64,000 nucleotides of DNA from Pseudomonadaceae bacterium. GTDB lineage: Bacteria; Pseudomonadota; Gammaproteobacteria; Pseudomonadales; Azotimanducaceae. Shown here piece after piece: positions 17,659 to 27,233 of the stretch. The notes beneath the pieces are model-generated. The model worked only from the letters and a program-made list of their open reading frames with translations, had not been told where the DNA came from and made no database searches. The stretch lies in contig JANSWO010000006.1 in NCBI GenBank assembly GCA_024743435.1, forward strand, positions 214,542-278,541, in the 5' to 3' direction. Positions within the stretch are counted from its first letter, which is position 1. The number at the start of each line of letters is the position of its first letter. Position numbers and translations under genes: made by a program.

Positions 17659-18630
17659 ATGCCCGGGGTTTGGAAAATCTACGAACAAGGCGGGCCAGAA
17701 AATCTGGTTTGGGAGAATGAACCCAAAGGCAGAGTTGGCGCACGGCACGTTCTTGTTCGCCACACCGCGATCGGCCTCAACTACCTCGACATCTATCAGC
17801 GCAGCGGCACCTACCCAGTCGAGCTACCCACCCGCCTTGGTGTTGAGGCAGCCGGCGTCGTAGAGAAAATTGGAGATGCTGTAACCGAGTTCAGCGTAGG
17901 CGACAGAGTCGCCTACGCGGGTATCGGTGGCGCCTATGCAGAGTACAACCGCGTGCTCGCTTCACGACTAGTAGCGATACCTGACGCAATCACCGATGAG
18001 GTCGCAGCCGCATCACTCTTGAAAGGGCTCACCGCCGCTTACCTGATGCTGCGCACCTTCGAGATCAAGGATGGCGATACAGCGCTCATCCACGCGGGTG
18101 CCGGAGGCGTTGGCCTCATCCTCACACAATGGGCCAAATATCTGGGTGTTCGTGTCGTCTCAACCGTCAGCACCATAGCCAAAACCCGATTAGCGTATGA
18201 CGCTGGTGCCGAGCACGTTGTGGTGTACGGCCAGGAAGATCTGGTCGCCAATGTAATGAAATTCACCGAGCGAGCTGGAGTGCACGCGGTATACGACTCG
18301 GTAGGTGCTGATACTTTCCGAGACAGCATCGACTGCTTGCGTAAACGCGGCACCTTCATCTCCTTCGGCAACTCATCGGGACTCGTACCTCCCGTTGATC
18401 TACAGATGCTGATGGCAAAAGGCAGCCTCTATATGACGAGACCTAGCCTCGTCGACTACATCTCAGATCCGGAGGAACTCAAAGAGTTGTCCGGCGAGCT
18501 TTTTGCCCTCATTGAGATGGAACGGCTCACCATTTCTGTTAACCAGAGGTATCCGCTCGCCGAGCTACCTCAGGCACACAAGGACATCGAGGCTCGGAAA
18601 ACCACTGGGAGCACGGTGTTGCTGCCGTAG
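17659..18630 (+). CDS. Quinone oxidoreductase-like zinc-free MDR protein
   Basis: A 323-residue NADPH-dependent reductase of the quinone oxidoreductase branch. The start is ATG 17659, with GGGGAG seven bases upstream. The MDR fold is clear: GLNYLDIYQRSGTYP, GVEAAGVVEKIG, GDRVAYAGIGGAYAEY, and the Rossmann motif HAGAGGVGLILTQWAKYLG. No zinc-ligand cysteines are present. Such proteins reduce quinones or activated alkenes. It stands 25 bp downstream of the acyltransferase gene. Confidence 0.92.
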   Translation: MPGVWKIYEQGGPENLVWENEPKGRVGARHVLVRHTAIGLNYLDIYQRSGTYPVELPTRLGVEAAGVVEKIGDAVTEFSVGDRVAYAGIGGAYAEYNRVLASRLVAIPDAITDEVAAASLLKGLTAAYLMLRTFEIKDGDTALIHAGAGGVGLILTQWAKYLGVRVVSTVSTIAKTRLAYDAGAEHVVVYGQEDLVANVMKFTERAGVHAVYDSVGADTFRDSIDCLRKRGTFISFGNSSGLVPPVDLQMLMAKGSLYMTRPSLVDYISDPEELKELSGELFALIEMERLTISVNQRYPLAELPQAHKDIEARKTTGSTVLLP

Positions 18631-18737
18631 TGGCTACTAAGGCATGATCACGAGTTGGCGAGCAAACACGTGCGAGAGTCCAGGGAGGGGCGACCAAGCA
18701 ACGACAGATTAGATTGACAGGTATTCCGGAGACACAA

Positions 18738-19532
18738 ATGACCTCGCATCAGAGCATTAGCGAGCCAACGACGATTGCCGAACCGCCATCGGCTGGCGGC
18801 CCGGTCGACCAGAAAGATCGAGTGTCCTGGTGGGAGTACGGAGCCGCCTATGACGAGCTTTGCTCAGTCAACCCTCACTACGCAGACAACGTCAGCCGAT
18901 TCCGCGAGTGGTGTGGCGATGCCGAGCTGCCACCAAACCCTGTTATCTGTGACATCGGCGCAGGAACGGGTAACTATCTTTTAGAAGCCGCACGCGCCAA
19001 GCCAGATTCTCAGTTCTACCACTGGGATTGGAATTCAGTAATGAACGACCTGGCGGCCGCCAAATACGCCGAGGCGGGTTTTAAGGCTACTTTTGCAAGC
19101 CAGAACATCAGCGACTTCCCGGGAGACATCCCGCCAGTCGACCTCGCAATCGCTGTAAATTCGCTCTACACCTTCCCGAACTCGAAAGCTGTGGTTCGCC
19201 GAATCTTCGACGCGATCAAACCTGGCGGTCTCTTCTTTACGATCGATCTCGGCAGAGAATTGGACACCGGGAGCTGGGCTCGCGATTTGATTGCATACAA
19301 CATCAAGACTCGCGGCTTTACTGAGACACTGAAACTGACGTATCGACTGCGACACGCAATCAAGCAAAACAGAAAGATTGATCAGTCTCAGGATGATGGC
19401 GCCTATTGGGCGCACACCACCACCGAGTTCGCTACAACCATGGAATGGGCAGGCTTCGTCATTGAGCGACTGGAAACCTGCTACCGGGATAAATGCGACC
19501 TCGCGGTTTGCAGAAAACCGCTCTCTAGCTGA
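18738..19532 (+). CDS. Class I SAM-dependent methyltransferase
   Basis: A 264-residue methyltransferase. I start at ATG 18738, because GGAG sits seven bases before it; a TTG at 18714 is weaker. The SAM site is VICDIGAGTGNYLLEAA, the acidic second motif is YHWDWNS, and LAIAVNSLYTFPNSK and IKPGGLFFTIDLG are motifs IV and V. The acceptor is unknown. The 3' end faces the oxidoreductase gene at 19542, 9 bp away, so transcription converges here with no evident terminator. Confidence 0.9.
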   Translation: MTSHQSISEPTTIAEPPSAGGPVDQKDRVSWWEYGAAYDELCSVNPHYADNVSRFREWCGDAELPPNPVICDIGAGTGNYLLEAARAKPDSQFYHWDWNSVMNDLAAAKYAEAGFKATFASQNISDFPGDIPPVDLAIAVNSLYTFPNSKAVVRRIFDAIKPGGLFFTIDLGRELDTGSWARDLIAYNIKTRGFTETLKLTYRLRHAIKQNRKIDQSQDDGAYWAHTTTEFATTMEWAGFVIERLETCYRDKCDLAVCRKPLSS

Positions 19533-19541
19533 GTCGACGCT

Positions 19542-20552
19542 CTACAACTTCAACAACTGCTTTCCAACATTACGGCCGGTAAACAGTCTGTTGAGCGTAT
19601 CCGGGATGTTCTCAAAACCTTCCTGGATATCCTCCTGGTACACGATATCTCCGCTCTTCACCCAGCCAATCAGCTCGCCAACGGCTTGCGCGGCGCGATC
19701 CATATAGTCAATCACGATGAAGCCTTCCATGCGCGCACGGTTGATGACGAGGTTCATCAGGTTGGTCGGGCCAGGCACGGGTTCGGTTGCGTTGTAGCCG
19801 GAGATACCGCCGCAAAGTACAACGCGAGCATTCATGTTGATGTGGTTCAAGGCCGCCTGGAGGATGTCACCGCCCACGTTGTCGAAGAAAATGTCCACTT
19901 TGTTGGGGCATAGCTCTTTGATGCGCGCATCGACGTCATCACTTTTGTAGTCGATGACGGCATCAAAACGCGCTTGCTCGGTGAGCCATGCGCATTTCTG
20001 CGGGCCGCCGGCAATTCCAACCACCCGGCATCCTTTGATGCGAGCGATCTGGCCGGCGATGGAACCGGTTGCACCAGCTGCCCCTGATACCAAAACCGTT
20101 TCACCCGCTTTCGGTTGGCCCAGATCCAGCATGCCCCAATAGCCAGTCTGGCCAGTCACACCCAGCACCGATAGCAGCATGGTTGGCTCTATCCCATCCG
20201 GAATCTTGGTGAGGCCAAGCGCGCCACCAGCTGGACTCGCGACAACGTAGTCCTGCCAGCCGCCCAACGTCTGTACGGCATCGCCAGGCTTGAATCGCTC
20301 GTCATTCGACTCAACCACCTCGCCGACCGAGCCTGCGCGCATAACCTCACCAATCCCAACAGGCGGCAGATAGCTTTCGGCGTCCTCCATCCAGCCTCGC
20401 TGGGTTGGGTCAAACGAGAGGTGTGTGTTTCGAACCAGCACTTCTCCTTCGCCGGGCGTGGGAATCGGGGTTTCTTTGTATTCAAAGTTATCCACACCGA
20501 CCATGCCATGCGGCCGCTTGGACAAAACCCATTGGCGATTGATATTTGTCAT
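19542..20552 (-). CDS. NADP-dependent oxidoreductase of the leukotriene B4 dehydrogenase/CurA type
   Basis: A 336-residue MDR reductase acting on alpha,beta-unsaturated carbonyls. Of the two nearby ATG codons (20558 and 20552) I choose 20552, because AGGA lies six bases before it and only directly abuts the other. The order of motifs fits the CurA/2-alkenal reductase branch: LSFDPTQRGWM, AGSVGEVVESN, VLGVTGQTGYWGM, VSGAAGATGSIAGQIARI and FFDNVGGDILQ. The substrate may be an enone from lipid breakdown. Divergent from the amidase gene across ~140 bp. Confidence 0.92.
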   Translation of the reverse strand: MTNINRQWVLSKRPHGMVGVDNFEYKETPIPTPGEGEVLVRNTHLSFDPTQRGWMEDAESYLPPVGIGEVMRAGSVGEVVESNDERFKPGDAVQTLGGWQDYVVASPAGGALGLTKIPDGIEPTMLLSVLGVTGQTGYWGMLDLGQPKAGETVLVSGAAGATGSIAGQIARIKGCRVVGIAGGPQKCAWLTEQARFDAVIDYKSDDVDARIKELCPNKVDIFFDNVGGDILQAALNHINMNARVVLCGGISGYNATEPVPGPTNLMNLVINRARMEGFIVIDYMDRAAQAVGELIGWVKSGDIVYQEDIQEGFENIPDTLNRLFTGRNVGKQLLKL

Positions 20553-20691
20553 ATTCATTCCTGCCTGATTGGAAACGCTGATCTAGCCACCGATCCTACT
20601 CGCTCGCTGTGAACGCGTCGTCGTCGGACGATTTCTTGATTAAAACACCCATTGTCGGCACAGTCCCCGAGCAACTGTTGGGGAGAGAAAA

Positions 20692-22149
20692 ATGGCGGCT
20701 AATTCTGATCTGGCGATGGCCTCGGCCAGCGAACTCACGGCGGCCATGGACAATGGTTCAGTGTCCAGCGTCGAGCTGCTGGATCTCTATCTAGAGAGAG
20801 TCGATGAGTTCAACGCAGACATCAACGCCATCATCTTTGAAGACCGCGATGGCGCGAGAGCGCAGGCAGCCGAGGCAGATGAAGCTCGTCGGGCTGGCAA
20901 GAAGCTAGGCTCTCTACACGGCCTGCCAATGACGGTAAAAGAATCCTACGACGTTACCGGTATGCCCAGTACGTGGGGTGCAACCGATCTGCGCGACAAC
21001 ATCGCTTCTGAAGATGCGTTGTCCATCACCCGGCTACGCGATCAAGGCGCGGTGATATTTGGCAAAACCAACGTCCCGCTCATGCTCGCCGACTTTCAGA
21101 GTTACAACGACGTCTACGGCACCACCAAAAACCCATACGATCACTCGCGAACACCGGGCGGCTCTTCCGGCGGCAGCGCAGCGGCACTGGCGGCTGGCCT
21201 GACCGGGCTGGAAACGGGCTCTGATATCGGTGGCAGTATCCGCAACCCCGCTCACTTTTGCGGCGTATTCGGACACAAACCCACCTGGAACGTGATCCCG
21301 ATGCGAGGGCATGCGATGCCTGGCGTTCTGACGCCATCCGACATCTCAGTACTGGGGCCCCTCGCCCGTTCCGCCCAGGATCTCGATATTGCCCTGCGAG
21401 CAATGGCCGGGCCGGATGAGATCATGGGGCGGGGTTACCAACTGGCGCTTCCTGAATTCGAGAGCAGTAGCCTCGCCGGTTTGCGTGTCGCGCTGTGGAG
21501 CGATGACGAGCGAGCGCCGGTTGATGCCGAAGTCAAAGCGAGGGTGGAGCTGGTAGGACAGGCATTTCGCGACGCCGGCGCGAGCGTTATCGACGCTCGT
21601 CCTGAGTTTGAGTCCGATCACACCCACCTGATCTACAACAACCTTCTGCACCCGGTGATGGCATCCCGTACGCCAGATGAGCAGTACCAGAAGATGGTGG
21701 AGCGGGTACAGCAACTCGATCCGAACGACGACAGCGATGGCGCCCGAGTATTGCGGGCTCAGGTGTCCAACTACAAAGACTGGGCCAACAGCAACGAAGC
21801 GCGCACACACTTGCGCTGGCACTGGCATGAGTTCTTCAAGAACGTAGATCTTCTGCTGACGCCCATCATGCCAGCTGCCGCCTGGCCTCACGATCATTCG
21901 GCGTTTGGTGAACGCACCATCACGGTAAACAACGAGCAGCGGCCCTATTTTGAGCAGACCTTCTGGGCGGGTCTAACCGGCGTGAGTTACCTGCCATCCA
22001 CCGTCATACCCACGGGTCTAAACGGCCAGGGTCTGCCCATCGGCATTCAGATCGTAGGCCCTGAATTCGGTGATCTACAGACCATTGGCGCTGCCCGCTT
22101 GCTGGAACAAGAGGGCTTCGTATTCACTCCACCTCCGGCTTATGTATAA
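20692..22149 (+). CDS. Amidase signature family hydrolase
   Basis: A 485-residue amidase. The catalytic triad is visible as Lys83 (TVKES), cis-Ser158 (PGGSSGGSAAAL) and nucleophile Ser182 (GSDIGGSIRNPA). The ribosome binding site GGGGAG precedes the ATG. The amide substrate is unknown. It ends 21 bp before mvaD in the same direction and may be co-transcribed with the mevalonate genes, although no metabolic link is evident. A second, distinct amidase lies at 30859-32250. Confidence 0.93.
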   Translation: MAANSDLAMASASELTAAMDNGSVSSVELLDLYLERVDEFNADINAIIFEDRDGARAQAAEADEARRAGKKLGSLHGLPMTVKESYDVTGMPSTWGATDLRDNIASEDALSITRLRDQGAVIFGKTNVPLMLADFQSYNDVYGTTKNPYDHSRTPGGSSGGSAAALAAGLTGLETGSDIGGSIRNPAHFCGVFGHKPTWNVIPMRGHAMPGVLTPSDISVLGPLARSAQDLDIALRAMAGPDEIMGRGYQLALPEFESSSLAGLRVALWSDDERAPVDAEVKARVELVGQAFRDAGASVIDARPEFESDHTHLIYNNLLHPVMASRTPDEQYQKMVERVQQLDPNDDSDGARVLRAQVSNYKDWANSNEARTHLRWHWHEFFKNVDLLLTPIMPAAAWPHDHSAFGERTITVNNEQRPYFEQTFWAGLTGVSYLPSTVIPTGLNGQGLPIGIQIVGPEFGDLQTIGAARLLEQEGFVFTPPPAYV

Positions 22150-22170
22150 ACCGATTGGAGTACAAGGACA

Positions 22171-23106
22171 GTGAGCCGCGCGATTGCCCACCCGAATATC
22201 GCGCTGGTGAAGTACTGGGGCAAAGCAGAAACCGCATCGAACATCCCGGCTGTGCCATCGCTGTCCGTCACGCTGGATACCTTCATCTCCGAAACGGAAG
22301 TCACTGCCGCCAAGACTGACAGTGTCGTACTCGATGGCAGGGTGGCAACGGATTCGAAGATCACAGACTTTCTGGCCACCGTGCGCGCGAAACACGAGTT
22401 GCCGCCACTGCGCATCGACAGCCGCAATAACTTTCCCACGGCAGCTGGGCTCGCATCATCCGCCTCTGGCTTTGCTGCGCTGGTGCTGGCACTAAACGCT
22501 GAATTTGACTTGGGCTGGGACGACGTCGCGATCGCCGATTGGGCACGTATCGGATCGGGCTCAGCGCCGCGATCGCTGTTCGGGCCTATGGCCCAGATCA
22601 ACGGGCCGGATTGGATTGCCAAACCTGTCGACGCCACGGCAATGCCAGAGCTGGCGGTCGTGGTCGCCATCACCTCAAAAACCCGAAAAACAACGAGCTC
22701 CTCGGCTGGTATGGCTGCCTCAAAAAGCACCTCACCCTATTTTGAGCCCTGGGTGGCGACGGCTGAGGCTGACATGAATGCAGCTCGCCAAGCGATCGCT
22801 GCAGGCAACTTTGATGCACTGGCAACGGTTGCCGAACATAGCTGCATGAAGATGCATGCACTGATGCTGTCGACGAGGCCGTCGCTGCGCTACTGGAACC
22901 CAACCACCCTGGCCTGCCTCGACGCGGCGTCGGAAATGCAACAGGACGGTTTACGGGTGTTTTGCACCGTCGACGCGGGCCCTCAGCTCAAAGCCATCTG
23001 CACTGAAGACGTAGCCGGTGCGGTTGCTGCACGCCTCGAATCGATCGATGGCGTGTTGGACGTCCACGTTCTGGGTCTGGGGCCGGGCGCACGGGTAGTC
23101 GCCTAA
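22171..23106 (+). CDS. mvaD: Diphosphomevalonate decarboxylase
   Basis: A 311-residue GHMP-superfamily enzyme that makes isopentenyl diphosphate from mevalonate diphosphate with ATP. It starts at GTG 22171. Family hallmarks are the beginning AHPNIALVKYWGKAE, the phosphate loop NFPTAAGLASSASGFAAL, and the catalytic Asp in FCTVDAGPQL. It is the first of three consecutive mevalonate genes and ends 2 bp before the phosphomevalonate kinase start. Most gammaproteobacteria use the MEP pathway, so this cluster is unusual for the inferred host. Confidence 0.95.
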   Translation: MSRAIAHPNIALVKYWGKAETASNIPAVPSLSVTLDTFISETEVTAAKTDSVVLDGRVATDSKITDFLATVRAKHELPPLRIDSRNNFPTAAGLASSASGFAALVLALNAEFDLGWDDVAIADWARIGSGSAPRSLFGPMAQINGPDWIAKPVDATAMPELAVVVAITSKTRKTTSSSAGMAASKSTSPYFEPWVATAEADMNAARQAIAAGNFDALATVAEHSCMKMHALMLSTRPSLRYWNPTTLACLDAASEMQQDGLRVFCTVDAGPQLKAICTEDVAGAVAARLESIDGVLDVHVLGLGPGARVVA

Positions 23107-23108
23107 AC

Positions 23109-24086
23109 GTGGGACAACGGAGTATCCAGTGCAGCGCGCCCGGCAAGGTGATGATTGCCGGAGAATATGCGGTACTGGATGGCGCTCCAGCGTGGATGAC
23201 AGCGGTAAACCGGCGAGCGAGGGTACAAGCGACTCCGGATTCATCTGATGTGTGGCGAGTTATGAGCACCGGGGGAGTAGAGGGAGTTGTCGATCACTCC
23301 CTCACTGAGCTGTGCGCCGACGAGATCAATAGTACGAGCCCTGCATATCTATTGAGCGCCGTGATCAGAAGCGCGGACACCGAGCACCTCAAGCGCCTGT
23401 CCGGGGCAACATTGATCATCGACTCCAGCGACTTCAGCAAAGATCGGTTAAAGCTCGGTATTGGCTCGAGCGCCGCCGTCACGGTCGCTTTGCAGGCAGC
23501 GGTTGCCACTCTCATGAACGAACCGCCGGATCACGATCACGCTCAAAAGGCGCATCGCCTCGCTCAGCATGGCAGCGGCTCTGGCGCGGATGTGGCTGCC
23601 GCGTTTTTCGGCGGCAACCTGTGGTTCTCCGCCGGCCGGGCGACGCCGTTCGAAGCACCCGCACAGTTTCATCCGCTCTTTGTCTGGAGCGGTGAGTCCG
23701 CGAGCACAACACAGCTCGTAGCGCGCTATCGCGCAGCTCAGACCGCCGTCAACCAGCGCCAACGAGATGCGCTGAGATCAGCCTCGTTCGCGCTGCTCGA
23801 GAGCACCGATAAGCCTGCGGCACTGGCGCGCTTCGCCACAGCCCTTGAGCAATTCGATCACGCTCACGAGATTGGCATATTCAGCCCGGCGCACCGACGC
23901 ATCGCAGAGCTTGCGAACTCGCGATCAATACCCTACAAACCCTGCGGCGCGGGTGGTGGCGATCTGGGCATTGCCTGGAGCCGTGACCGCGACGCTCTGG
24001 AGGTACTGCGCCAGGCGCTCGCGTCCGCCGGCTACCTAAGCATTGATCTGGAACCCACAAGTCATGGCATCGACGTCCAACTCTGA
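23109..24086 (+). CDS. mvaK2: Phosphomevalonate kinase (GHMP kinase)
   Basis: A 325-residue GHMP kinase starting at GTG 23109, two bases after the mvaD stop. The N-terminus SAPGKVMIAGEYAVLDG is typical of phosphomevalonate kinases, the ATP loop is KLGIGSSAAVTVAL, and the C-terminal glycine motif is CGAGGGDLGIAWS. The position between mvaD and the HMG-CoA reductase/mevalonate kinase fusion supports the assignment over other GHMP kinases. The last 23 bp overlap the next gene. Confidence 0.9.
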   Translation: MGQRSIQCSAPGKVMIAGEYAVLDGAPAWMTAVNRRARVQATPDSSDVWRVMSTGGVEGVVDHSLTELCADEINSTSPAYLLSAVIRSADTEHLKRLSGATLIIDSSDFSKDRLKLGIGSSAAVTVALQAAVATLMNEPPDHDHAQKAHRLAQHGSGSGADVAAAFFGGNLWFSAGRATPFEAPAQFHPLFVWSGESASTTQLVARYRAAQTAVNQRQRDALRSASFALLESTDKPAALARFATALEQFDHAHEIGIFSPAHRRIAELANSRSIPYKPCGAGGGDLGIAWSRDRDALEVLRQALASAGYLSIDLEPTSHGIDVQL

Positions 24087-26304
24087 CAGCACATCGGACA
24101 GCGGCTCCCGAATACCCAACTTTTTTCGCCTGAGTGTGGATGAGCGTATTCGCGCGCTTCACGAGCGCGAGCTGTTGTCCGATGATGACATCGCCCTGTT
24201 GCGCAACGGCGACCATACGCTGCGGCTTCCCGTTGCCGACAAAATGATTGAAAACGTGGTCGGTATTTTTGGCCTGCCACTGGGCCTGGGGCTTAACTTT
24301 CTGATCAACGGCCGCGACTACATCGTGCCACTCGTCGTTGAAGAGCCATCGATCGTCGCGGGCCTTTCGGGCGCCGCCAGAATGGCGCGGCTGTCCGGCG
24401 GTTACACCGCCACGTCAACCGAACCGATACTGATTGGTCAGGTGCAGGCTGTGGGCATCGTTGATCCCGACGCGGCAATCGAGCGTTTGCTCACCCGCAA
24501 ACAGGAGATCATCGATCTCGCCAATAGCCTGCACCCAAAGATGGTTGCCCGAGGCGGCGGCGCCCTGGACGTTGAAGCCTTTTCGTACGTTGCGCCGGAG
24601 GACGGCCGCAACATGGTCGTGCTGCACCTTCTTGTGGACACAAGGGATGCGATGGGTGCCAATCTGGTCAACACCATGTGCGAAGGCGTGGCGACCTTGG
24701 TTGAGACGATTACCGGCGGCAAAGTTTTTCTGCGCATCCTGTCAAACCTGACGGACCGGGCGATGGTGCGAGCAAGCGTCAGCATTCCCGTGCAGAACCT
24801 CGCCGGCAAAGGCTACTCAGGCGAAGCCGTGCGTGATGGCATCGTGCTGGCGAACGATCTTGCGCTGGTGGACCCATACCGCGCGGCAACTCACAACAAA
24901 GGCATCATGAATGGTGTCGACGCTGTCGCGCTCGCAACAGGTAACGATTGGCGTGCAATTGAGGCTGCAGCGCATGCTTATGCAGCGCGCACAGGCCGTT
25001 ACAAGGGCCTGACCAGCTGGCGAGTTGGTGACAACGGGAACCTGGTGGGCGAGATCGAAGTTCCTATGAAGGTCGGTACGGTGGGGGGCTCGCTCGAGAG
25101 CAACCGCTCGGTATTGATCAATCACCGGTTGATGGGATCGCCGGGAGCAACTGAGCTTGCCGAGATCATGGGCACTATCGGTCTTGCCCAGAACTTCGCG
25201 GCTCTACGCTCGCTGTCCACCGATGGCATCCAGCAAAATCATATGACATTGCATGCCCGCAGCGTCGCCAGCACCGCAGGTGCGCCGGACGGCATTTTCG
25301 AGGCGGTGGTTGAAGGCCTCATCGAGTCTGGCGACATAAAAGTCTGGAAGGCAAAAGAAATCATCAAGTCCCTTTCTCAGCCCACCAGATCTGCGGACAA
25401 AGCCAGCCGGGCAAGCGCGTGCGGCAAGGTCATTCTCCTGGGTGAGCACGCGGTTGTTTACGAGCGCACCGCTCTCGCGGTGCCTGTGCCGTTAGCCGTT
25501 GAGGCATCTGTGCGTAGCGGGGGCGAAGGCATATCCGTACTGGTACCTCGCTGGGGTGTGGAACAGAAAGTGCGCGCTGATCAAACGGCTGGCATCGGCG
25601 GGATGTTTGCCGATGTGTTTCGCACATTGGGCATCGAGCGTGAGGCGTTCAGTATCGACGTCACCGCGAACATTCCGCGGGCAATGGGCCTGGGCGGATC
25701 GGCTGCGCTCGCGGTGGCAGTGATACGCGCGCTCAGCGCTCACTTCAGCCTTGGTCTGAATGACGAGCGAGTTAACGAACTCGCGTTCATTTGTGAACAA
25801 GCCGCTCACGGCCGAGCTTCGGGGATCGATAATACGGTGGCGACGTTCGGCACTGCGCTGCGCTACCGCGCTGGCGAGTTCAGCAGTCTGGTCTGTCCGC
25901 AACCGCTACCCCTGGTGGTTGGAATAACCGGGGATGCAAGCCTCACGGCAGAAACGGTGGCACAGGTGCGGCGCGGTTGGCAGCGCAGGCCGGAGCGTTT
26001 CGAGGCAATGTTTGACGGCATCGAAAAGCTCACTCAGTCAGCCATCGACGCCATTGCCGGCAACAACCTGGAAGATCTCGGTGAGCTGATGAATCACTGC
26101 CACGGATATCTGAACGCGCTGCAACTGTCGACACCACGACTGGAAAGCCTGATCTCGGTTGCCCGCAGCAATGGCGCCGTCGGTGCGAAACTCACGGGCG
26201 GCGGCGGTGGTGGCTCAATGGTTGCGCTGTGCCCCGACGATCCGGAGCGAGTAGCGTCGGCGATGCGAAATGCTGGTTTTGAGGCGTTGAATCTTTCTGC
26301 CTGA
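24064..26304 (+). CDS. mvaA-mvaK1: Fused HMG-CoA reductase (class II) and mevalonate kinase
   Basis: A 746-residue bifunctional protein. Residues ~1-440 are a class II HMG-CoA reductase, with ENVVGIFGLPLG and the catalytic-core stretch THNKGIMNGVDAVALATGND. A short linker (~436-447) leads to a mevalonate kinase of ~300 residues with GKVILLGEHAVVY, the ATP loop PRAMGLGGSAALAV, the Asp in GIDNTVATFG and KLTGGGGGGSM. The reading frame is continuous with no sign of frameshift. I use ATG 24064, 23 bp inside mvaK2; a TTG at 24043 is less likely. The chain would convert HMG-CoA to mevalonate 5-phosphate, feeding the two upstream enzymes. HMG-CoA synthase is not in the window. Confidence 0.95.
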   Translation: MASTSNSDSTSDSGSRIPNFFRLSVDERIRALHERELLSDDDIALLRNGDHTLRLPVADKMIENVVGIFGLPLGLGLNFLINGRDYIVPLVVEEPSIVAGLSGAARMARLSGGYTATSTEPILIGQVQAVGIVDPDAAIERLLTRKQEIIDLANSLHPKMVARGGGALDVEAFSYVAPEDGRNMVVLHLLVDTRDAMGANLVNTMCEGVATLVETITGGKVFLRILSNLTDRAMVRASVSIPVQNLAGKGYSGEAVRDGIVLANDLALVDPYRAATHNKGIMNGVDAVALATGNDWRAIEAAAHAYAARTGRYKGLTSWRVGDNGNLVGEIEVPMKVGTVGGSLESNRSVLINHRLMGSPGATELAEIMGTIGLAQNFAALRSLSTDGIQQNHMTLHARSVASTAGAPDGIFEAVVEGLIESGDIKVWKAKEIIKSLSQPTRSADKASRASACGKVILLGEHAVVYERTALAVPVPLAVEASVRSGGEGISVLVPRWGVEQKVRADQTAGIGGMFADVFRTLGIEREAFSIDVTANIPRAMGLGGSAALAVAVIRALSAHFSLGLNDERVNELAFICEQAAHGRASGIDNTVATFGTALRYRAGEFSSLVCPQPLPLVVGITGDASLTAETVAQVRRGWQRRPERFEAMFDGIEKLTQSAIDAIAGNNLEDLGELMNHCHGYLNALQLSTPRLESLISVARSNGAVGAKLTGGGGGGSMVALCPDDPERVASAMRNAGFEALNLSA

Positions 26305-26343
26305 GCCGGTCTACCTGATCCTGGCCAGCGCAGCAGACGCGGA

Positions 26344-27132
26344 CTACTGGAGTTGAATATGTGAAGTGTCGGGCGCTGTCGGTTCGGGTTTCGGCGCAGC
26401 TGTCGACAACACTTCGCCTACATCGGCAAGGTCGAAGTCGGCATCGATCGACAAGGGCTCAACGCTAACTCGTGTGCCATCCGACAGCATGGCGCCCAGC
26501 TCCAGCACTTCGACGTCGAGCATCGTGATATCCAACTCTGCTTGAACGTCCCGGGCATGATCTGCAGGCAGGAGTCTCTCTCCCACCGGAGCCACATCGA
26601 TGTGCGAAACATCAGGGCTAGATGTCTCCTGGGTAGGAGCCGATTCAACCTGCGAACTCACCTCACTCGGAGCGACTACCGAAAGATGCGACGTATCGAT
26701 GTCAGCCTGAGGACGGGTTTGCCCGGCCGCGTCAGACAAATCTGCGCCCACCGCCGCCAAATCAAACTGGCTAGAGCCTGCCTGCGTGGGTTCGGGCTGC
26801 GCAGCTGCCGGGGCAACTTCTGCTTTACCAGTTGCAGGTGCCGGAGTCTGGGTTTGAGATGACGCGGGGGCGACGTCGCTTGTGTCGGCAGCGTTCTCCT
26901 GCGGTATGGCCTTGACGCGCAATCGTGCGCCACACTGCTTGAACTGCTGCTGCAGCTTTGCAGCAGCTGCGCGGTCTACCGACCGCTTGACAACCACGCT
27001 TTGGCCACTGAACAGCTTGTCGGCGGCCGAGTCTGACAACTTAAGGGCTTCACTCAGCCGCTTGCGAACGACCGCCGGATGCTGGCCATCCAGTATCTCA
27101 CCGGCAAAAACGAGGCGATAGGCGTCGGACAT
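26344..27132 (-). CDS. Hypothetical protein with short N-terminal domain and repeated acidic motifs
   Basis: A 262-residue protein without a recognised function. Residues 1-78 (MSDAYRLVFAGEILDGQ...VKRSVDRAAAAKLQQQFKQCGARLRV) look like a small domain found at the start of various gammaproteobacterial proteins, where it precedes membrane domains. The rest is rich in Ala, Pro, Thr and Gln, and carries two interleaved motifs: D-T/V-SHI/L (DTSHLSV, DVSHIDV, DTSHIQL, the last being the C-terminus) and F/I-D-L/V-A-x-VG-x-x-L (FDLAAVGADL, IDVAPVGERL, FDLADVGEVL). No signal peptide or membrane segment is visible. Probably disordered with short binding motifs. Divergent from ppk2. Confidence 0.7.
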   Translation of the reverse strand: MSDAYRLVFAGEILDGQHPAVVRKRLSEALKLSDSAADKLFSGQSVVVKRSVDRAAAAKLQQQFKQCGARLRVKAIPQENAADTSDVAPASSQTQTPAPATGKAEVAPAAAQPEPTQAGSSQFDLAAVGADLSDAAGQTRPQADIDTSHLSVVAPSEVSSQVESAPTQETSSPDVSHIDVAPVGERLLPADHARDVQAELDITMLDVEVLELGAMLSDGTRVSVEPLSIDADFDLADVGEVLSTAAPKPEPTAPDTSHIQLQ

Positions 27133-27233
27133 GGCCTGATTCTAACGAATATTCAGACCAGTCGCCCGGCTACTCAGGAGCGGCCAGGACAGCGGCCGCG
27201 CGATATGATGAACCCACGCTCAGCAAAGGATGT

